DNA of 64,000 nt from Sphingobium sp. SCG-1 (GTDB lineage Bacteria; Pseudomonadota; Alphaproteobacteria; Sphingomonadales; Sphingomonadaceae), in assembly GCF_002953135.1 (NCBI RefSeq), contig NZ_CP026372.1, positions 3,087,501-3,151,500 of the forward strand, in the 5' to 3' direction. The translations under genes were made by a program, and so were the position numbers. Below the pieces are notes generated by a model, which was not told where the DNA came from, made no database searches, and saw only the letters and a list, made by a program, of their open reading frames with translations. Every line of letters starts with the position of its first letter. Position 1 is the first letter of the stretch. Positions 56,909 to 64,000 of this stretch are shown here, piece by piece.

Positions 56909-57712
56909 ATGAACGGTCGCTTTTCCAAGATGCATGGCCTCGGCAATGACTTCGTCGTCATCGATGCACGCCATGCGCCGCTCGACATGTCAGAAAGCCG
57001 CGCGCAGGCGATCGCCGATCGTCATGCGGGAATCGGCTGCGACCAACTTATCCTCATCGAGCCTTCCGAGATTGCGGACGTGAAGATGCGTATCTTCAAC
57101 GCCGACGGCAGCGAAGTAGAGGCATGTGGGAACGCGACCCGCTGCGTGCCGCTGTTCCTCCACGCCGACGCCCGGATCGAGACCAAGGGCGGTCTGCTGG
57201 AGGCAAAGCTGATCGAGGGTGGCGCGACCGTGGACATGGGCGCGCCGCGCTTCGATTGGGAGGCGATCCCCCTCTCCTACGCGATGGATACGCGCGATAT
57301 GCCGGTCGGTTGGGAGCATCTCACGTCACCGTCCGCCGTCAACATCGGCAACCCGCACGTCGTGTTCTTTCAGCCCGGCATGACCATGGAAGAAGCCGCC
57401 CGCCTCGGCCCCATTATCGAGACGGACCCGCTCTTTCCAGCCCGGGTCAACGTGAACTTCGCCGAAGTCGAGAGCCCGCAGCGCATACGCCTGATCGTGT
57501 GGGAGCGCGGCGCTGGCCTTACGCGAGCCTGCGGCACCGGGGCATGCGCGACGGCGGTCGCGGCAATCCGGCGCGGCCTGGTCAAGGGGCCAGTGACGGT
57601 CGCCCTGCCCGGCGGTGAACTGGTGATCGACTGGCAGCCGGGCGGCAACATCCTGATGACCGGCCCCGCCATGCATGTGTTCGACGGGGAAGCCGATTGG
57701 AGCCGTTTTTGA
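56909..57712 (+). CDS. dapF: Diaminopimelate epimerase
   Basis: DapF converts LL- to meso-diaminopimelate for lysine and peptidoglycan. The 267-residue protein has catalytic Cys73 in EACGNATR and Cys208 in RACGTGAC, and starts MNGRFSKMHGLGNDFVVID. Its stop overlaps the TTG start of mtaB. The dapF-mtaB-ftsY-yciB order is a compact operon. Confidence 0.97.
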   Translation: MNGRFSKMHGLGNDFVVIDARHAPLDMSESRAQAIADRHAGIGCDQLILIEPSEIADVKMRIFNADGSEVEACGNATRCVPLFLHADARIETKGGLLEAKLIEGGATVDMGAPRFDWEAIPLSYAMDTRDMPVGWEHLTSPSAVNIGNPHVVFFQPGMTMEEAARLGPIIETDPLFPARVNVNFAEVESPQRIRLIVWERGAGLTRACGTGACATAVAAIRRGLVKGPVTVALPGGELVIDWQPGGNILMTGPAMHVFDGEADWSRF

Positions 57713-58968
57713 ACGGCGCCGGGCCACAACTCATCACCATGGGTTGCCGCCTCAACATCGCCGAGAGCGAGACGATGCGGCAGCTTGCGGGCGCACAGGA
57801 TGATCTGGTGATCGTCAACAGCTGCGCGGTCACGGGCGAGGCCGTCCGCCAGACGCGCCAGGCGATCCGCCGTGCCCGTCGCGACCGGCCCGACGCGCGC
57901 ATCATCGTCACCGGCTGCGCGGCGCAGACCGACCCCGCCATGTTCGCCGCCATGCCCGAAGTCGAGCGCGTCATCGGCAACACCCAGAAATACGATGCCG
58001 CCGCCTTCGCGCCGACGGGCGATCGCGTGCAGGTCTCCGACATCATGGCTGTCCGCGAAACCGCGCCGCATATGGTGAGCGGCTTTGCCGACCGGGTGCG
58101 TGGCTTCATCGAAGTGCAGAACGGCTGCGACCACCGCTGCACCTTCTGCATCATCCCCTTCGGCCGCGGCAACAGTCGCTCGGTGCCCGCGGGCGCGGTG
58201 ATCGACAAGATCAAGGCTCTGGTGGACGGCGGCTATCGCGAGGTCGTGCTGACAGGCGTGGATGTCACCAGCTACGGCCCCGACCTTCCCGGCAATCCCA
58301 GCCTTGGCCTGCTGGTCGAGCGCATCCTGAAGCAAGTCCCTGCCCTGCCCCGCTTGCGCCTGTCCTCCCTGGACAGCGTGGAGATAGACGACCGCCTGTT
58401 CGACTTCATCACCGGCGAACCGCGCCTGATGCCTCACCTTCATCTTTCACTTCAAGCGGGCGACGACATGATCCTCAAGCGCATGAAGCGCCGCCATACC
58501 CGCGCCGATGCAGTGGCGATGGTCGATCGCATCCACGCCAGGCGCCCGGACGTAGCGATCGGCGCGGATATCATCGCAGGCTTTCCCACCGAGACCGACG
58601 CGATGTTCGCCAACAGCCTCGCCCTCATCGAGGATTGCAGGGTCGTCCACGGCCACATCTTCCCCTACTCCCCCCGCGCCGGAACGCCCGCCGCCCGGAT
58701 GCCGCAAGTCGACGCGCCGACGATCAAGGCCCGCGCCGCCCGGCTGCGTGAGGCGTGCGCGGAGCAGCGAACCACATGGCTACAAACCCTCATCGGCACG
58801 CAGCAAGACGTGCTCGTCGAACGCAGCGGCACCGCAGGACATGCCGAAAACTTCGCACCCGTCGCCCTCACCCAGCCCGCAACGCCCGGTGAAATACGCC
58901 GCGTTAACATCACGGCGCTTGAGAATGGCCGCCTGATCGCACAAGAGGCTTCGCATGAGCGAAACTAG
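57709..58968 (+). CDS. mtaB: tRNA ms2t6A37 methylthiotransferase MtaB
   Basis: This radical-SAM enzyme adds a methylthio group to t6A37 in tRNAs for ANN codons. It has an N-terminal UPF0004 domain with three Cys (TMGCRLN, NSCAVTG, VTGCAAQ), the radical-SAM CDHRCTFC, and a C-terminal TRAM-like domain. The best start is TTG 57709, overlapping the dapF stop (TTGA), with another TTG at 57697 as alternative. It overlaps ftsY by 14 bp. Confidence 0.92.
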   Translation: MNGAGPQLITMGCRLNIAESETMRQLAGAQDDLVIVNSCAVTGEAVRQTRQAIRRARRDRPDARIIVTGCAAQTDPAMFAAMPEVERVIGNTQKYDAAAFAPTGDRVQVSDIMAVRETAPHMVSGFADRVRGFIEVQNGCDHRCTFCIIPFGRGNSRSVPAGAVIDKIKALVDGGYREVVLTGVDVTSYGPDLPGNPSLGLLVERILKQVPALPRLRLSSLDSVEIDDRLFDFITGEPRLMPHLHLSLQAGDDMILKRMKRRHTRADAVAMVDRIHARRPDVAIGADIIAGFPTETDAMFANSLALIEDCRVVHGHIFPYSPRAGTPAARMPQVDAPTIKARAARLREACAEQRTTWLQTLIGTQQDVLVERSGTAGHAENFAPVALTQPATPGEIRRVNITALENGRLIAQEASHERN

Positions 58969-59887
58969 CTGGCGCGATCGCCTGTTCGGCGGCCTGAAGC
59001 GCACATCCGATCGCCTTGGCGACAATCTGACCGGCCTGTTCACGCGCGCCGCGCTCGACGAGCAGACGCTCGACGAGATCGAGGAAGCGCTGATCGTGTC
59101 CGACCTTGGCCCTGCCATGGCAGGCCGCATCCGTGAGCGCCTGTCCGAAGGCCGCTTCAACAAGGAACTGACCGAGGAATATCTGCGCGAGATCATTGCG
59201 GAGGAAATCGAGAAGGTGCTGACCCCGGTCGCCAAGCCGCTGGAGATCGAAGCCTTTCCCCGCCCGCAGGTCATCCTTGTCATCGGCGTCAATGGCTCCG
59301 GCAAGACCACCACGATCGCCAAGATGGCCAACCTGTTCCTCGAACAGGATTACGGCGTGATGCTGGCGGCGGGCGACACCTTCCGCGCCGCTGCGATCGG
59401 TCAACTGAAGGTCTGGGCCGACCGCCTCGGCATCCCGATCGTCTCCGGAAAGGAAGGCGGCGACGCGGCGGGGATCGTGTTCGAAGCCGTAAAACAGGCC
59501 ACCGAAACCGGCATCGACGTCCTGATCGTCGACACTGCGGGCCGCCTCCAGAACAAGCGCGAGTTGATGGACGAACTCGCCAAGATCCGCCGCGTCCTTG
59601 GCCGCATCAATCCCGCGTCGCCGCATGATGTCGTCCTCGTCCTCGACGCGACGACCGGCCAGAACGCGCTGAGCCAGATCGAAGTGTTCCAGGATGTCGC
59701 CGCCGTCACCGGCCTCGTCATGACGAAACTCGACGGCACCGCGCGCGGCGGCGTCCTCGTCGCGGCGGCGGAGAAATATCGCCTGCCCATCCACGCCATC
59801 GGTGTCGGCGAAAAGATCGAGGACTTGCGCCCCTTCGACCCCGCGGACATGGCGCGCGCTATCGCTGGAACCGCCTATGCCCGATAA
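58955..59887 (+). CDS. ftsY: Signal recognition particle receptor FtsY
   Basis: The GTPase receives the SRP-ribosome complex at the membrane. The 310-residue protein has a short N region, NG domains with GVNGSGKTTT (111-120), DTAGRLQNK, TKLDGTARGG and GVGEKIEDL. The acidic A domain of E. coli FtsY is missing, as in other alphaproteobacteria. It overlaps mtaB by 14 bp and the next gene by 11 bp. Confidence 0.97.
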   Translation: MSETSWRDRLFGGLKRTSDRLGDNLTGLFTRAALDEQTLDEIEEALIVSDLGPAMAGRIRERLSEGRFNKELTEEYLREIIAEEIEKVLTPVAKPLEIEAFPRPQVILVIGVNGSGKTTTIAKMANLFLEQDYGVMLAAGDTFRAAAIGQLKVWADRLGIPIVSGKEGGDAAGIVFEAVKQATETGIDVLIVDTAGRLQNKRELMDELAKIRRVLGRINPASPHDVVLVLDATTGQNALSQIEVFQDVAAVTGLVMTKLDGTARGGVLVAAAEKYRLPIHAIGVGEKIEDLRPFDPADMARAIAGTAYAR

Positions 59888-60506
59888 GTCCGCTACACCC
59901 ACTCAGTCCAGGCACAATGGCACGCTCAGCCTGCTTCTGGATTTCGGCCCGCTGCTAGCGTTCTTCCTCGCGTATAAGTTCGCGGGCGTCATCATGGGCA
60001 CCGGCATCTTCATGGCAGCCATCGCAGTCGCCGTGATCGTGTCGAAGGTGAAGCTCGGCAAGGTATCACCGATGCTCTGGCTCTCCGCGATCCTCGTCTT
60101 GTTCTTCGGATCGCTCACCATCTATTTCCACGACCAGCGCTTCATTCAGATCAAGCCGACGATCATCTACACCTTCTTCGCGCTGATGCTGTTCGGCGGC
60201 CTCGCGCGTGGCAAGCCGCTGCTCAAATATCTGCTACAGGCCGCCTATGATGGCCTGTCGGAAGAAGGCTGGCGCAAGCTGTCGCGCAACTGGGCGTTCT
60301 TCTTCGTGTTCATGGCTCTGCTGAACGAAGCCCTGCGCGCGCTGCTCAGCTTCGACGCGTGGCTCTCCGTAAAGGTGTGGGGCGTCACCGCCATATCTTT
60401 CCTGTTCGCCGCTGCCAACATCCCGATGCTGATGCGGCATGGCCTGTCCATCGGTGAAAAGCTCGACAGCGACGAAGTCGGCGAAACCACCCCGCCGCAG
60501 GGCTGA
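59877..60506 (+). CDS. yciB: Inner-membrane septation protein (YciB/IspZ)
   Basis: The 209-residue protein has five to six membrane helices and the family segments LLLDFGPLLAFFLAYKF and RFIQIKPTIIYTFFALMLFGG, plus NWAFFFVFMALLNEALR. It supports cell-envelope integrity and septation. Its start overlaps the ftsY end by 11 bp. A hairpin terminator follows. Confidence 0.93.
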   Translation: MPDKSATPTQSRHNGTLSLLLDFGPLLAFFLAYKFAGVIMGTGIFMAAIAVAVIVSKVKLGKVSPMLWLSAILVLFFGSLTIYFHDQRFIQIKPTIIYTFFALMLFGGLARGKPLLKYLLQAAYDGLSEEGWRKLSRNWAFFFVFMALLNEALRALLSFDAWLSVKVWGVTAISFLFAAANIPMLMRHGLSIGEKLDSDEVGETTPPQG

Positions 60507-60523
60507 ACCGCACCCAAGCCAGC

Positions 60524-60558
60524 AAAAAAAGGCACCGCCAACTCAATGGCGATGCCCT
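60524..60558. terminator. Bidirectional terminator (yciB / sodB)
   Basis: GGCACCGCCA pairs with TGGCGATGCC (one C-A mismatch) around a 6-base loop, with an A-run to the left and CTTT to the right. It can end both convergent transcripts. Confidence 0.8.
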
Positions 60559-60584
60559 TTCATGGAACTGAAGTTGACGGCAGA

Positions 60585-61208
60585 TCAGCCCGGCTGATTC
60601 GCCCGCTCGGCACCCTTGCCGTCCAGGTTCTGCGCCACAAATTCCCAGTTCACCGCGTTCTTCAGGATCGCGTCGGCATAGTTCGGCCGCGCATTGCGGT
60701 AATCGACATAATAGGCATGCTCCCACACGTCGAGGATGAACAGCGGCGTCGCGTCATGCGCGATCGGCGTGTCAGCATCGTGATAGGACGTCACTTCGAG
60801 CTTGCCGTCCTTCAGGTTCAGTGCAGCCCAACCGCTGGCGAAGTGGCCCACAGCCTCCGCCTTCAGCTTTTCCAGCAGCGCATCGACCGAACCGAAGCCT
60901 TCGTTGATGAGGTTCAGCAACTCGCCAGTCGGCTCCTGCTTCTCGGGCGAGAGGCCCAGCCAATAGAAGCTGTGGTTCCAGATCTGGCCAACCTGGTTGA
61001 ACAGACCCTTGGGGCCTGCCGTCGCGGTCTGCTTGATGAGGTCCGTCAGCGACTTCCCCTGCAAGGCCGGGTCGGCGGCGATGAGTTCATTGGCCTTCAC
61101 AACATAGGCATTGTGATGCTTGCCATGGTGATAATCGAAAGTCTCAGCCGAGATCAGGTCGCCGAAAGCGTCTTTCGCGTAAGGCAGCGGGGGAAGTTCG
61201 AAAGCCAT
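60585..61208 (-). CDS. sodB: Superoxide dismutase [Fe/Mn]
   Basis: The enzyme dismutates superoxide in the cytoplasm. The 207-residue protein has the MAFELPPLPYAKDAFGDLIS start and metal ligands in HHGKHHNAYV, QIWNHSFYW and DVWEHAYYVDYRN. Gly/Gln pattern (FASGWAAL) fits the iron type. GAGGAG precedes the ATG. A Fur-like box lies 115-130 bp upstream, consistent with iron regulation. Confidence 0.95.
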   Translation of the reverse strand: MAFELPPLPYAKDAFGDLISAETFDYHHGKHHNAYVVKANELIAADPALQGKSLTDLIKQTATAGPKGLFNQVGQIWNHSFYWLGLSPEKQEPTGELLNLINEGFGSVDALLEKLKAEAVGHFASGWAALNLKDGKLEVTSYHDADTPIAHDATPLFILDVWEHAYYVDYRNARPNYADAILKNAVNWEFVAQNLDGKGAERANQPG

Positions 61209-61322
61209 GGGATTCTCCTCGGAAATTCGGGAAACCAGTTCACGCGGCCAACGCGGCACCGGGAAGTAGGTTCACAGTCCTAATCGTTGTCCGACCGATA
61301 TATTTCAAGGCAAATAGAGTAT

Positions 61323-61337
61323 TGCGAATCGTTCTCA
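61323..61337. promoter_or_regulatory. Fur-like box upstream of sodB
   Basis: TGCGAATCGTTCTCA matches the 7-1-7 Fur pattern TGATAAT-N-ATTATCA at five of seven positions on each side. It lies between the pspF end and the sodB start, where the sodB promoter is expected. Confidence 0.45.
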
Positions 61338-61357
61338 TAAGTAGTGGCAACTATTTA

Positions 61358-62416
61358 TCAGGTCTCGCTCTCCGCCGTTGCCGCTAGAAGTCCATGCTTC
61401 TTCAGGCAGTGCCGCAATTGATCGTAGCTAAGGCTCAGTCCCTTGGCCGTAGCCCGCTGGTTAAACCGGTATCGCGACAGTGCGCCGCGCAGGATCGCCA
61501 CCTCATGCGCATCCATTGCCGCCTTCAAATCCGCCACGTCCTCATATGCCGCGACCGCCGGAGCCACAGGCCGTTGATGCGAGTTTTCCGTGCGGGAAAC
61601 ATGCGTCTGGTTCACCGTAGCCTTCGGCATCGGGACGGGCCGCCATGGCGACCCAAACGGATCGAACACGATCCTGTCGATCGGCCGCGCAGGCTCATCC
61701 CAGCGATAGACCGCCCGCTCGATCACGTTACGAAGTTCGCGGACATTCCCCGGCCAGCGATACGCCTCCAGCTCCGCCATCGCCGCCGCCCCAAAGCCCG
61801 GCCATTGCGGCCAGCCGATCTCCGCCGCCATCCGCCGCCCGAAATGATCGGTCAGCACGCGGACGTCGCCCTCGCGCGCGCGCAACGGCGGCAGGGTGAT
61901 GACTTCGAACGAGAGCCGGTCGAGAAGATCCGCCCGGAACCGGCCCTCTTCCGCCGCCAGCGGCAAATCCTCGTTCGTCGCCGCTACGATCCGCACATCG
62001 ACCTGCACCGGGCGTGACGCACCGATCCGCGTCACCTCCCCATATTCCACTACCCGCAACAGACGCTCCTGCGCTGCCATGGAAAGCGTGCCCAATTCGT
62101 CCAGGAACAGCGTGCCGCCATGCGCCTCCTCGAACCGCCCTGCCCTTACCCGCGTGGCCCCGGTAAACGCGCCCGCCTCATGACCGAAGAGTTCCGCCTC
62201 GATCAGCGTTTCGGGCAAAGCCGCGCAGTTCATGGTTATCAACACCTCGCCCCAGCGAGGCGAAAGCCGGTGCAATCGCTCGGCGATCAGTTCCTTGCCC
62301 GTTCCCCGTTCGCCAATCACCAGCACCGGACGATTGAGTTCCGCTGCACGTTCCGCCTGCTCCACCGCGTCCAAAAAGGCGAAGGACTGGCCGATAAACT
62401 GCGTATTCTGCTCCAT
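61358..62416 (-). CDS. pspF: Phage-shock sigma-54 activator PspF
   Basis: PspF is an AAA+ activator without a receiver domain that drives sigma-54 RNA polymerase at psp promoters and is held off by PspA. The 352-residue protein has Walker A GERGTGKE, the sigma-54 contact loop GAFTGA, Walker B GGTLFLDELG, and a C-terminal HTH of Fis type (RYNQRATAKGLSLSYDQLRH-like). Start ATG 62416. It is divergent from the psp structural genes, which carry a good sigma-54 promoter. Confidence 0.94.
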   Translation of the reverse strand: MEQNTQFIGQSFAFLDAVEQAERAAELNRPVLVIGERGTGKELIAERLHRLSPRWGEVLITMNCAALPETLIEAELFGHEAGAFTGATRVRAGRFEEAHGGTLFLDELGTLSMAAQERLLRVVEYGEVTRIGASRPVQVDVRIVAATNEDLPLAAEEGRFRADLLDRLSFEVITLPPLRAREGDVRVLTDHFGRRMAAEIGWPQWPGFGAAAMAELEAYRWPGNVRELRNVIERAVYRWDEPARPIDRIVFDPFGSPWRPVPMPKATVNQTHVSRTENSHQRPVAPAVAAYEDVADLKAAMDAHEVAILRGALSRYRFNQRATAKGLSLSYDQLRHCLKKHGLLAATAESET

Positions 62417-62517
62417 TCCCAAACTATGGCGAAAATTCCCAACATCTCGCAAGCGAAATATACCAACTGGCCGTGTGAACGCCGCAAAATGCGCGGAAAT
62501 CCGCCATTCCTGAAAAC

Positions 62518-62533
62518 TGGCACGCCTCCTGCA
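62518..62533 (+). promoter_or_regulatory. Sigma-54 promoter of the psp operon
   Basis: TGGCACGCCTCCTGCA has the -24 TGGCAC and -12 TGC(A) elements with the required spacing. The upstream TTCCTGAAAACTGG region may hold PspF sites. It lies about 70 bp before the first gene (62602). Confidence 0.85.
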
Positions 62534-62601
62534 AAGTTACTGGCAACTCGCCAAGTAAACCGGCGGGACCACATGAAGGCCAAGTTTCAGGGAGACCTAC
62601 A

Positions 62602-62775
62602 ATGTTCAATATCAAGCAAATCAGCCAGCATATCTCGGTTGCCATCTGCGCCGTCCTTTTCGGGTCCACTATGGTCCTGAGCGCCGTCGGCCCCGCCCGC
62701 GCCAACGAAACCGGCGGGTCGGTACACAGCATGGCTTCTGAAAAGAGCCCCGAAGTCGTCCGCTATCTGGCATAA
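62602..62775 (+). CDS. Small exported protein in the psp operon, 57 aa
   Basis: The product has a hydrophobic signal-like stretch (ISVAICAVLFGSTMVLSAVGPARA) and a polar tail of about 25 residues. AGGGAGACC precedes the ATG. It is the first gene after the sigma-54 promoter and is read with pspA. Similar small genes occur in sphingomonad psp loci. Function unknown; a membrane-stress sensor or peptide is possible. Confidence 0.75.
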   Translation: MFNIKQISQHISVAICAVLFGSTMVLSAVGPARANETGGSVHSMASEKSPEVVRYLA

Positions 62776-62856
62776 GCGACTTTACCCCAGCCGGGGCGGA
62801 CAAGCCCCCAAGTCCGCCCCGGCACCCCACGAGCCATTCTTCAGGAGTATAACAAA

Positions 62857-63528
62857 ATGGGCATTTTTTCCCGAACTCGCGACATCATTGCCGCCAACGT
62901 CACTGACTTGCTCGACAAGGCCGAAGATCCCGCGAAGATGATCCGCATGATCATCATGGAAATGCAGGAAACGCTGGTCGAAGTCCGCGCCGGCGCTGCT
63001 CGCACGATCGCGGATCAGAAGGAAATGCGCCGCCACATCAGCAAGCTGGAAGGCTTGCAGGAAAGCTGGACCGAAAAGGCGCAGCTCGCGCTTTCCAAGG
63101 GCCGCGAAGACCTTGCCAAGGCGGCATTGGTCGAGAAGCAGAAGGCCGCAGACATGGCCGACCAGCTTAAGTCCGAGATCACCGTTCTCGATGACTCGCT
63201 CAGCGCTTCGGAAGAAGATATCGCGAAGCTCCAAGCCAAGCTGCGCGAAGCCCGCGCTCGCCAGACCAGCCTCGCCACGCGCATGGAAAGCGCCGAAACG
63301 CGCCTGAAGGTTCGCGAAATGTATGCCGGTGAAAAGGTGCAGGACGCCTTCGCCCGCTTCGACATCCTGGAACAGCGTGTCGACTTCGCCGAGGGCCGCG
63401 CGGACGCGATGAACCTGGGCGGCACGCCGCCGACGCTTGAGGAAGAGATCGCCGCGCTCAAGTCCGACGAGAAGGTCGAAGCCGAACTCGCCGCGATGAA
63501 GGCCGCGCAGCAGAACAGGGAAGGCTGA
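62857..63528 (+). CDS. pspA: Phage shock protein A
   Basis: PspA is a coiled-coil ESCRT-III relative that guards the inner membrane and inhibits PspF. The 223-residue protein is almost entirely helical, starts MGIFSRTRDIIAANVTDLLD and contains the DKAEDPAKMIRMIIMEM motif. It lies 4 bp before pspB. Its expression should follow sigma-54 and PspF. Confidence 0.96.
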   Translation: MGIFSRTRDIIAANVTDLLDKAEDPAKMIRMIIMEMQETLVEVRAGAARTIADQKEMRRHISKLEGLQESWTEKAQLALSKGREDLAKAALVEKQKAADMADQLKSEITVLDDSLSASEEDIAKLQAKLREARARQTSLATRMESAETRLKVREMYAGEKVQDAFARFDILEQRVDFAEGRADAMNLGGTPPTLEEEIAALKSDEKVEAELAAMKAAQQNREG

Positions 63529-63532
63529 TCCG

Positions 63533-63799
63533 ATGGAGGACGTATTCCTGCCCATCATCATCGTTGGCATCCTGTTCCTCGGCCTGCCGTGGGTGATCTT
63601 CCACTACATCACCAAGTGGAAGACATCCGCGACACTCACCAACGAAGATGAAGCGATGCTCGACCAGATGCACGAGACGGCCCGCCGCCTGGACGACCGC
63701 CTCGCCACGATCGAGCGCATCATCGCCGCCGACAACCCCGATTTCCGTCCCGCTCGGCCGGCAGCCGACGACGACTACAGCTTCGACCGGAGAAACTGA
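63533..63799 (+). CDS. pspB: Phage shock protein B
   Basis: PspB is a membrane-anchored partner of PspC that relays envelope stress to PspA. The 88-residue protein has one N-terminal helix (VFLPIIIVGILFLGLPWVIF), then a charged coiled coil (EDEAMLDQMHETARRLDDRL). It is in the psp operon between pspA and pspC. Confidence 0.93.
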   Translation: MEDVFLPIIIVGILFLGLPWVIFHYITKWKTSATLTNEDEAMLDQMHETARRLDDRLATIERIIAADNPDFRPARPAADDDYSFDRRN

Positions 63800-63800
63800 C

Positions 63801-64000
63801 ATGACCGCTCGCAGAACGAAATTCTACCTCGACAAGCAGAACGCGAAATGGAGCGGCGTGTGCGCCGGCATCGCAGACTATACCGGGATCGACGTGATCT
63901 GGGTGCGTGTGGGCGCCGTGCTGGTGACCCTGATGGGCGCTTTCCCGTGGACGCTGATCGCTTATGGTGTGGCCGTCTGGCTGGCCGACAAAAAGCCCGC
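63801..64000 (+). CDS. pspC: Phage shock protein C (cut by the window edge)
   Basis: The frame from ATG 63801 begins MTARRTKFYLDKQNAKWSGV, followed by the PspC signature CAGIADYTGIDVIWVRVGAV and a membrane helix. The end lies beyond the window. It follows pspB by one base. PspC senses envelope stress with PspB. Confidence 0.93.
   Translation, partial: MTARRTKFYLDKQNAKWSGVCAGIADYTGIDVIWVRVGAVLVTLMGAFPWTLIAYGVAVWLADKKP

Noticed and set aside
1..64000. CRISPR arrays, rRNA operons, prophage
   Set aside because: I saw no regularly spaced repeats, no rRNA sequence and no phage structural or integrase genes.

Overview
The window reads as chromosomal DNA of a sphingomonad-type alphaproteobacterium (Sphingomonas, Sphingobium or Novosphingobium relatives). 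The support is high GC with long antisense open frames, the cell-cycle kinase CckA, a PopZ/DUF2497 protein, an alphaproteobacterial GAAC-N7-GAAC SOS box in front of recA, a FATGUY-type single-domain response regulator, and several tiny proteins of sphingomonad type. The genus is inference; no rRNA or species marker is present.

Layout. 1-6 kb (minus): recA (cut by the window edge) with its LexA site, a response regulator, cckA, a DUF2062 membrane protein, smpB and dapA. 6-11.5 kb: lytic transglycosylase and greB (plus) facing PPK2, a small ORF and PhoD (minus). 11.6-13.5 kb: a small accessory patch with a DUF5343 gene overlapping a Swt1-type HEPN gene (candidate toxin or defence pair) and a decayed stretch. 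13.5-20 kb: redoxin/2OG-oxygenase fusion, M1 aminopeptidase, cspA and a string of tiny genes. 20-24.5 kb: sucC, etfB, etfA, nhaA, with a cluster of TTTGCAAA-type half-sites before sucC. 24.5-30.5 kb: an NfrB-like membrane glycosyltransferase, a barrel-like partner, TauE/SafE, TIGR02186 and a HerA-like ATPase. 30.5-37.5 kb (minus): MATE pump, valS, popZ-like, tolC, pcm. 37.6-47.4 kb: tRNA-Cys, tRNA-Gln, ilvE, a MarR regulator, then a patchy region (lipoprotein, clipped EamA transporter, IS5 transposase remnant, a Cys-containing micro-ORF, a BLUF photoreceptor, an 1132-residue hybrid histidine kinase) ending at tRNA-Ile(CAU). 47.4-50.9 kb: WalW-type deacetylase, a histidine kinase with an eroded ATP-binding domain, and an Lrp regulator. 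51-60.5 kb: the translation and secretion block rplS-trmD-(small membrane protein)-rimM-rpsP and ffh, then a GGDEF/EAL protein and dapF-mtaB-ftsY-yciB. 60.5-64 kb: sodB with a Fur-like box, and the phage-shock locus (pspF divergent from a sigma-54 promoter, a small exported protein, pspA, pspB, pspC cut by the edge).

Most of the window is conserved housekeeping in compact operons. Accessory content is concentrated at 11.6-13.5 kb and 39.9-47.3 kb. The DUF5343-HEPN pair is the best candidate for a poorly described system. The putative short-chain acyl-CoA-type operator before sucC and the BLUF protein beside a large hybrid kinase are the best regulatory leads. Start codons were moved from the longest open frame where a ribosome-binding site, signal peptide or gene overlap argued for it; this is noted per entry. 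No database search was possible, so family names rest on recognised motifs.
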